The notes beneath the pieces are model-generated. The model saw only the letters and a program-made list of their open reading frames with translations, made no database searches and was not told the origin of the DNA. This document shows positions 59,901-64,000 of a DNA stretch of 64,000 nucleotides, piece by piece. Source of the DNA: Prosthecobacter gellanilyticus (GTDB lineage Bacteria; Verrucomicrobiota; Verrucomicrobiia; Verrucomicrobiales; Verrucomicrobiaceae). Numbering within the stretch: the stretch's first letter is position 1; the number at the start of each line of letters is the position of its first letter. The stretch lies in assembly GCF_007992435.1 (NCBI RefSeq), contig NZ_BKAG01000005.1, positions 1-64,000 on the forward strand, in the 5' to 3' direction. Made by a program: the position numbers and the translations under genes.

Positions 59901-60888
59901 TGTGAAGGGTCGCTGGCAGGGCGCGGCGGTGAAGATCAGTGGCAACTTTGATTCCGGCCCGCAATGTGCGCGCTTCAATCCCAAGGACGGCCATCTCTAT
60001 GTGAACGGCATGCAGGGCTGGGGCAGTTACACACCGAAGGATGGCTGCTTCCATCGCGTGCGCTTCACCGGTGGCGAGAAGCCCGTGCCGGTCGCTTTCG
60101 AAGCCCGCGACAATGGTGTCCTCATCCGCTTCAACCAGCCTGTGAAAGACTCCACCGAGGCCTCGCAGTTCTTCGCCCAGTGCTGGAACTATCGCTACAG
60201 CGCCGCCTATGGTTCACCCGAGTACTCGGTGAAGTATGCCGATACTCCAGGGCATGATCCGCTGGAGGTGCGCAGTGTGCAAAAGCTGGATGGTGGCAAG
60301 ACACTCTTTATCGAGATCCCGCAGCTCATCCCCGCCAGCCAGGTGCATCTGCATCTGAGCACCGGTCATGATGTCTTCCTCACAGCTCATGCACTGGCGG
60401 AGCCGTTTACCGACTTTGTTGGTTATGCCAAGGTCGTGAAAACAAACCACGCCGCTCAAGTCGGCATGATCGCTCCAACACCCACGAAGCCCAACCCATG
60501 GGCCAAAGGTGAAGGTGGCCGCGAGATCGTCATTGAGGCTGCTCTCGGGCTGCAATACGTGCAGAAGCAGCTCAAGGCGAAGGCCGGCGAAAAGCTGACC
60601 ATCGTGTTCAAGAACCCGGACGTGGTCCCGCATAACTGGCTCCTCGCCAAGCCCGGCACCCTCCAAAAACTCGGAGACAAGGTGAACCTCATGATCACGG
60701 ATCCTAAGGGCCTCGCGAAGCACTATGTGCCTGATAGTGATGACGTCATCGCCTACACTGACATGACGAATCCCAAGGAGTCCTTCACCATCCACATCAC
60801 CGCGCCGAACGAAAAGGGTGACTACCCCTACCTCTGCACCTTCCCAGGTCACTGGATGGTGATGAACGGCGTGCTGAAAGTGGAGTAG
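56923..60888 (+). CDS. TIM-barrel/LamG/dehydrogenase-like/cupredoxin fusion protein
   Basis: This is a 1,321-residue exported protein with a signal peptide (MLLRLILCLCLTASLSAAE). The order read from sequence is: a xylose-isomerase-like TIM barrel (about 20-285; YNHGSWYGEPENAIAIVEAL, GIVYNLHHGHGHL, LNLNGMD), a concanavalin-like LamG domain (about 325-480; VECRAKLDGKDGFNILVASE, DGIIDDVRIS), a long central PQQ/sorbosone-dehydrogenase-like beta-propeller region (about 500-1130; LHDLNGDDEADFYECV, GFRNPNGLGLSPDGK), and a C-terminal azurin-type copper domain. The copper ligands are visible: His1237 (PHNW), Cys1305, His1310 and Met1314 in C-T-F-P-G-H-W-M-V-M, the spacing of azurin. Sugar oxidation with electrons handed to the fused copper site is inferred. 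Confidence 0.9.
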   Translation: MLLRLILCLCLTASLSAAELFDKPNLAAWCIVPFDAKKRGPEERAAMLEKMGVKKFVYDYRAEHVPQWDDELNALKKHGIELMGWWFPTSLNDEAKKTLELFKRHGVKPQLWVNGNGGPIQVNDEADQKARVEKEVERLKPICEAAVPLGCQVALYNHGSWYGEPENAIAIVEALKAQGIKNIGIVYNLHHGHGHLDRLPKVLEAMKPHLLCLNLNGMDIDGEAKGRKILPLGIGTQDVKVLRQIRASGYNGPIGILNHTSEDAEGRLLDNLDGLAWLVPQLDDDKPGVKPKYRTWSEKAEGHASKSEASKAESVASSSAEFGKALKGGWVVKGDEEYNKIPFTVECRAKLDGKDGFNILVASEVKSSATHWELYTHAGRGTVALYLPGRGGDYDSKVKICDGEWHDLLASVDEKNVIIWVDGKQVFEKPVQPLQGTAKPGELAFGRLVEGNIGCDGIIDDVRISRGAMKPRKGGAPRLRMDNTLGLWSFDKLDEELPPPAPKPAEFKPAREPLDKSNNIHWQEFVNRERVFDYYGKQALQFMNQTMPELIPQFPGLDGGQQGHWGNQNDQVTWKDDRFAKSDLGSVFSGVFKGAGLTIPKAICVRAGDVAGAFDPNLCHFSVQWKGGFIKLNDNRHGFMGGGQMDGQMTTMAAPGSFMKSDFLGFYRHGKQVVFASRSEGKTHLQMLGSAESDKALEPLTKGGPAQWPQWIETKGELGTQTPFATDRITIPFENPYGTLFFITAHDFFSDGTSAAIATMTGEVWLVKGIDEKLGKVRWKRFATGLHQPLGMKIIDGKIHVLGRDQITCLHDLNGDDEADFYECVTNVMQTSPGGHDFIVGLETDPQGRFYFASGNEGVCRVERTFQLAQKGDRTEKFDLQVLATGFRNPNGLGLSPDGKFLTTSVQEGDWTPASSICQIELGKNEGAHFGAGGPKNGQPPEPVLMYLPRGEDNSASSQAFISGKEWDSLKGDGNLIHLSSGGGGAWLVMRQNVKGRWQGAAVKISGNFDSGPQCARFNPKDGHLYVNGMQGWGSYTPKDGCFHRVRFTGGEKPVPVAFEARDNGVLIRFNQPVKDSTEASQFFAQCWNYRYSAAYGSPEYSVKYADTPGHDPLEVRSVQKLDGGKTLFIEIPQLIPASQVHLHLSTGHDVFLTAHALAEPFTDFVGYAKVVKTNHAAQVGMIAPTPTKPNPWAKGEGGREIVIEAALGLQYVQKQLKAKAGEKLTIVFKNPDVVPHNWLLAKPGTLQKLGDKVNLMITDPKGLAKHYVPDSDDVIAYTDMTNPKESFTIHITAPNEKGDYPYLCTFPGHWMVMNGVLKVE

Positions 60889-60893
60889 GGGAC

Positions 60894-60995
60894 GAAAGTA
60901 CTCATGGGCTTCAGCCCGTGAGAGGCGCGAAAGGTCACTTCGTCACGAAGTGAGTTTGTCAGCTGTTTACGAGCTAAAGCTCAAAACTACTTTGG
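60894..60995. repeat. REP-like three-hairpin element, copy 1
   Basis: The ~100-base element has GAAAGTACT at its left and CTACTTTGG at its right. Hairpin 1 is CTCATGGGCT/AGCCCGTGAG (60901-60922), hairpin 2 TCACTTCG/CGAAGTGA (60935-60953), hairpin 3 GAGCT/AGCTC (60971-60982). A second, diverged copy follows at 61026. The 331-base intergenic stretch between the cupredoxin fusion and the aldolase is filled mostly by these two elements; the remaining ~125 bases contain no gene. Confidence 0.8.
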
Positions 60996-61025
60996 CCGTG
61001 AGTCCTGCACGACGCTGCGGCGAGA

Positions 61026-61126
61026 GAAAGTACTTATGGGCTTCAGCCCGTAAGTGGTCCGAGAGGTCACCTCATCATCGAATGAGGTGACAGCATCTCC
61101 ACGAGCCAAAGCTCGGGAGTATTTTC
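61026..61126. repeat. REP-like three-hairpin element, copy 2
   Basis: This copy keeps the layout of copy 1: hairpin 1 CTTATGGGCT/AGCCCGTAAG (61033-61054), hairpin 2 GTCACCTCAT/ATGAGGTGAC (61066-61091), hairpin 3 CGAGC/GCTCG (61102-61115), ends GAAAG and TTTTC. Base changes relative to copy 1 are compensatory in hairpins 1 and 2, so the secondary structure is being kept. Confidence 0.8.
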
Positions 61127-61219
61127 CTGTCCCCGCCGCAAATCCTGACGCTCCCTGCGGCAAAACTCGAACTTCCAGGACTTGCCACCCCGCTCATTCC
61201 GCACTAGAACGGATCATAT

Positions 61220-62353
61220 ATGATCGAGCTTATCTCCAACCCCGCCGACCTCAAGCCCACCACTACCTGGCAGGAGACTGTCTGGGCCTACACCGCCGAA
61301 GAGGAGCTGGTTGATCACACCTCCAAGGCCCGCCTTTGCGTGGCCACCCTGCTTCCCTTCAAGGACAAGCAGCCCGACTGGGAAGGTTTCACCAAGAGCG
61401 TCCGCTGGATGCAGCAGTGTGGCGACTACTATGGCGTGGAGATGGTCTTCGTGCTGAATGCGGACACCGGTTACATCTTTGACCTCAGCAACGAAATGTA
61501 TGCCGAGGTGCTGAAGCGCTTCCGCGCCGAATTCCCCACCACGAAGTTCATCGCCGGCGTCACCGCTCGCGGGGCAGAAAACGACACCGGTTTCAAGGCC
61601 GAGCGCTACTGGCCGCTGCTGGACATCGCCCAGAGCCATGACAACGGCGAGGTGATGATCATGACCTCCCGCTGGCTTAACACGCTGGAGCCTGAGGCGC
61701 GTCGCGATGCTTATTTTGAGATCGCCGAGCACATTACGCATCCCGCCATCGCCCATGCCTTGGAGCCTTCCTTCGTTTCCTGGGCCACGCCGTATGAGCC
61801 CTGGCTGCTGCATCAGCTCGCCACCCATCCAAAGTATGTCGGTGGCAAAGTGAGCACGCTGGACGAGCCGCACTTCCTTTACTGGGCTGCCATGTGCAAA
61901 GGGCTGAACCTGCCCTTCGCCCCCCACAGTGGTGATGACTACGGCATCCCCACGGCCATCCGCCTGGGCCTGCCCTTGCTCATCGGCGCCGGCGTCAGTG
62001 CCTGCCCTCTCATCGCCGCAGCGCGTGACATGTGGCTGCTGGACAGCGTGGCGGACAAGAAATTCAAGACCGGCACCGGCCGCTTCGACACGCGGGTGTA
62101 CAAGCTCTTTGAAGCTTTCCAGTCTTTCGAAGACCTCGTCTTCCGCATGGACGATCGCATGAGCGCCTCCCCCTATAAGCACAGCACCGCGCATGTGCTG
62201 CATCACCTCGGCCTGATCGACGCTCCGGAATCCCACCCGAACTGTAAAGACCTGCGTGGTTCCGATGAAGCCCTGCGCATGGAGGAGGCCATGCGCCGCC
62301 CCCTGCGTGTGGCGAAGCGCCTCGGCATTCCCGGCTTCGAGAAGAAAGCCTGA
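61220..62353 (+). CDS. DapA-family (dihydrodipicolinate synthase-like) aldolase
   Basis: This is a 377-residue cytoplasmic class I aldolase-like protein. Strands ARLCVATLLPF, VEMVFVLNADTG, KFIAGVTARGAEND, and the segment YVGGKVSTLDEPHF carry the (beta/alpha)8 pattern, with the Lys in GGK the likely Schiff-base residue. LLIGAGVSACPLIAAAR is the expected later strand. It is longer than typical DHDPS (~290), with an extra N-terminal and a C-terminal extension (PLRVAKRLGIPGFEKKA), so it is a distinct catabolic member, substrate unknown. The start was chosen because no upstream Met is in frame within the REP region. Confidence 0.8.
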   Translation: MIELISNPADLKPTTTWQETVWAYTAEEELVDHTSKARLCVATLLPFKDKQPDWEGFTKSVRWMQQCGDYYGVEMVFVLNADTGYIFDLSNEMYAEVLKRFRAEFPTTKFIAGVTARGAENDTGFKAERYWPLLDIAQSHDNGEVMIMTSRWLNTLEPEARRDAYFEIAEHITHPAIAHALEPSFVSWATPYEPWLLHQLATHPKYVGGKVSTLDEPHFLYWAAMCKGLNLPFAPHSGDDYGIPTAIRLGLPLLIGAGVSACPLIAAARDMWLLDSVADKKFKTGTGRFDTRVYKLFEAFQSFEDLVFRMDDRMSASPYKHSTAHVLHHLGLIDAPESHPNCKDLRGSDEALRMEEAMRRPLRVAKRLGIPGFEKKA

Positions 62354-62513
62354 CCAGCTGGGTTAGGCCCAACCTATTTTAGAATCTCCACAGTCACTCC
62401 ATCCCCGGGGGTGGCGGTGGTGATTCTTTAGCCAGTCCCACAGAAACGGCGTTATCTCATGAAGCCGAAACGGGAGGCTCATGCGTTTCATGGGTGGAAA
62501 CCCACTTTTCGTC

Positions 62514-62945
62514 ATGAAACCAAACCTTCCTCGCATGGCGGCCCTGGCCGCTCTCGGAGTCGCGCTGACGGCGACCTCCTGTGTGGATCCCTACTACGCA
62601 GGTGGCTATCCTCGGGCTGGAGTGTCGGTCGGCTATCAGAGCGGACGTCCGCTCGTGGCTGCTCGCTCCGGCTACTACAGCCGTCCGGGTTCCTATTATG
62701 GCCGGAACACCGGCTACTACCGCAGCCCCTACTACGGAGTGCGCAGCACCCCGGTGTATGTGCAGCGGAGCTCCTATCCCTACCGTTACGGCAGCTTCGG
62801 CTACTCGCCTTATCGTGATGTCTACTCACCTTATGGCTACGGTGGCTGGGGCGCGCCCTACCGCTCCGGCATGGTCGTCTCCAGCTTCGGCCGCCCGGCC
62901 TTTGGCTACGGCTCTGGCTGGGGTTACAATCCCTACGGCTGGTGA
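62514..62945 (+). CDS. Tyr/Gly/Ser-rich lipoprotein
   Basis: This is a ~143-residue protein. The ATG at 62514 gives a lipoprotein signal with lipobox L-T-A-T-S-C, then a low-complexity mature part with many Tyr, Gly, Ser, Arg and Pro residues (GYQSGRP, RSGYYSRPGSYYGR, YRSPYYGVRS, YGYGGWGAPY). No domain is recognised. Such proteins may be surface matrix or small adhesive lipoproteins. An earlier ATG at 62481 only adds a poor leader. The gene is followed by a strong terminator at 62978-63003. Confidence 0.72.
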   Translation: MKPNLPRMAALAALGVALTATSCVDPYYAGGYPRAGVSVGYQSGRPLVAARSGYYSRPGSYYGRNTGYYRSPYYGVRSTPVYVQRSSYPYRYGSFGYSPYRDVYSPYGYGGWGAPYRSGMVVSSFGRPAFGYGSGWGYNPYGW

Positions 62946-62977
62946 TTCATCAGCTGCATCATCGTTCATCACTCAAG

Positions 62978-63003
62978 GCCCGGTTCATCTGAACCGGGCT
63001 TTT
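62978..63003 (+). terminator. Rho-independent terminator
   Basis: GCCCGGTTCA (62978-62987) pairs perfectly with TGAACCGGGC (62990-62999) over a TC loop, followed by TTTT (63000-63003). It lies 33 bases after the lipoprotein stop. On the minus strand an AA before the stem gives a weaker two-way signal for the convergent PAS-AraC gene. Confidence 0.88.
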
Positions 63004-63011
63004 AGTTAGGC

Positions 63012-63734
63012 TCACGTCGTCATCGCCCGGAACCTCCCCGGTGCCATACCCGCGTAGCGGCTGAAATGGCGCGTGAAGGCGCTTTGATCACACCAGCCGG
63101 TTTGCAGGGCGATGTCACTCAGCGACAGATCCGTCTCACGAAGCAGACGCGTGGCCTCATCCAGCCGCAGCTTGTGCAGAAGCTGCAGCGGGCTCATCTG
63201 GAAGAGCTTCTGTACCCGTTGCTCGAACTGATACACACTCAGCCCTGCCTTCTTCGCGATGTCCTCAATGCGCAGCCCCTCGGTGTAGCGGGCCTGCATG
63301 AGCTTCAGCGCCGTGGCCAGCTCGGCGTAGCCACTGGCTTTATCACTCGGCGCATTCAGATCCCGCGAGATACCGGCGACACCGATGATGCGTCCTTTGG
63401 CATCACGCAACGGATGCTTGGTCGTCAGGCACCAGCCCGCCTTGCGGCCCGTGTAGATGTGCAGCTCAAGCTGATGCTCCACCGGCTTGCCCGTTTTCAG
63501 TACGGCTTCATCCTGGCGCGCATAGCTGGCGGCCAGGGGAGCTGGATAAACCTCCGTGGGCTTTTTGCCGATGAGCTTGGACTTGTCTCCACCCGCGCAG
63601 CGATCCGCCATGGTCTGGTTCACCCGCACATACCGGCCCGCCGAGTCCTTGATGAAAAAGACGACGTCTGGCAGTGCATCGAAGAGAGCTTCGGCGTAGC
63701 CATGGGCGGCGAAGAGATCGTCCGGATCCGTCAT
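63012..63734 (-). CDS. AraC-family regulator with N-terminal PAS domain
   Basis: This is a 241-residue cytoplasmic transcription factor. The ATG at 63734 (MTDPDDLFAAHG) starts just before the PAS domain (about 15-125; LPDVVFFIKDSAGRYVRVNQTMADRC, GVAGISRDLN). The AraC helix-turn-helix occupies residues ~145-238, with LRIEDIAKKAGLSVYQFEQRVQKLF and the second half LSLSDIALQTGWCDQSAFTRHFSRYAGMAPGRFR. It is divergent from the DapA-like gene at 63807, which it probably controls. Confidence 0.9.
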   Translation of the reverse strand: MTDPDDLFAAHGYAEALFDALPDVVFFIKDSAGRYVRVNQTMADRCAGGDKSKLIGKKPTEVYPAPLAASYARQDEAVLKTGKPVEHQLELHIYTGRKAGWCLTTKHPLRDAKGRIIGVAGISRDLNAPSDKASGYAELATALKLMQARYTEGLRIEDIAKKAGLSVYQFEQRVQKLFQMSPLQLLHKLRLDEATRLLRETDLSLSDIALQTGWCDQSAFTRHFSRYAGMAPGRFRAMTT

Positions 63735-63806
63735 TTTGCCTGATTTGGCAGGTCGGGCCGCAAAAAGCAATCAAGACCCATCAGGCTGGTGAGGTATTCG
63801 TCACGC

Positions 63807-64000
63807 ATGTCCCAGCCCCTTCCCAAATGGTCCGGCGTGTTCCCGGCCGTCGTCACGCAGATGCACCAGGATCAGTCCCTCGATCTCAAAGCATCCGCAC
63901 ATCATTTCGAAGTGCTGATCGACTCTGGCATCTCCGGCCTCATCGTCTGCGGTTCGCTCGGCGAAAACCAGTGCCTGCAACCTGACGAAAAGCGCGCCGT
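63807..64000 (+). CDS. DapA-family aldolase, 5' part (cut by window end)
   Basis: The frame opens MSQPLPKWSGVFPAVVTQMHQ and continues SGLIVCGSLGENQCLQPDEKRA without a stop to the window edge (64 codons). FPAVVTQ and GSLGE correspond to the first strand and the GTTGE-like pyruvate-binding motif of DHDPS-family aldolases. It is divergent from a PAS-AraC regulator with about 72 bases between the starts. The rest of the gene and any operon partners lie beyond the window. Confidence 0.85.
   Translation, partial: MSQPLPKWSGVFPAVVTQMHQDQSLDLKASAHHFEVLIDSGISGLIVCGSLGENQCLQPDEKRA

Noticed and set aside
61214..62236. Minus-strand frame opposite the DapA-like gene
   Set aside because: The plus frame has the aldolase strands and likely Schiff-base Lys; the minus frame is a codon-bias shadow.
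62361..62380. GGTTAGGCCCAACC after the aldolase stop as a terminator
   Set aside because: Only about four base pairs can form with a short loop, and there is no proper T-run; it is kept only as a GTTAGGC instance.
2577..63011. GTTAGGC/GCCTAAC as integron attC core sites
   Set aside because: The 7-mer fits GTTRRRY/RYYYAAC core sites, but no paired R'/R'' sites with a fold between them, no cassettes and no integrase are present.

Overview
The window reads as chromosomal DNA of a Verrucomicrobiota bacterium, probably near Prosthecobacter/Verrucomicrobium. The evidence is gene content: a planctomycete-type cytochrome of the DUF1587/1592/1588/1585 series, two secreted sulfatases, Pirellula/Verrucomicrobium-type membrane dehydrogenase-cytochrome proteins, PmoA-like (DUF6807) proteins, a PEP-CTERM protein, and an 'FPATRWSLV' sigma factor near a PASTA-less Ser/Thr kinase. 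The DNA is GC-rich, few genes have a clear Shine-Dalgarno sequence, and I see no tRNA, rRNA, IS element, prophage or CRISPR array.

Layout. 0-7 kb: a small hypothetical gene, the multi-domain cytochrome and two sulfatases (probably sulfated-polysaccharide use), closed by a large inverted repeat. 7-11 kb: an M1 aminopeptidase coupled to a DUF6702 protein, then a divergent NAD(P)-binding oxidoreductase. 10.9-30.7 kb (minus strand): a PEP-CTERM protein and, upstream of it, one 19-kb gene for a ~6,355-residue secreted protein built on 33 tandem 107-residue SdrD_B/CnaB-like repeats. 31-38 kb: a Tat-exported TIM-barrel protein, the Ser/Thr kinase, an OmpA-like protein and a DUF3592 protein, divergent from the sigma factor, then a Pro/Thr-rich secreted protein. 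38-41.5 kb: two glycosyltransferases, a FmdB-type zinc ribbon and an InaA/LPS-kinase-like protein (envelope glycan work). 41.5-48 kb: a translationally coupled membrane operon (DUF2157, GDYXXLXY protein, polytopic protein), a cyclic-nucleotide-binding protein with a histone-like tail, uracil phosphoribosyltransferase and an L,D-transpeptidase lipoprotein. 48-61 kb: secreted catabolic and redox giants, including a 12-NHL-repeat protein, a dehydrogenase/HEAT/cytochrome/PmoA fusion and a TIM-barrel/LamG/dehydrogenase/cupredoxin fusion. 61-64 kb: two DapA-like aldolases (the second cut by the window end), a Tyr/Gly-rich lipoprotein and a PAS-AraC regulator divergent from the second aldolase.

Most genes encode exported proteins. 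Together they suggest a cell that breaks down complex glycans outside the cytoplasm, passes electrons through fused haem and copper domains, and invests heavily in its surface.

The least ordinary things seen are: the 33-repeat giant gene with a recent 642-bp duplication register; a family of REP-like three-hairpin intergenic elements, two tandem copies of which carry compensatory base changes; long nested inverted repeats; and a dispersed 7-mer, GTTAGGC, whose five non-coding copies all sit within about 25 bases after a stop codon.
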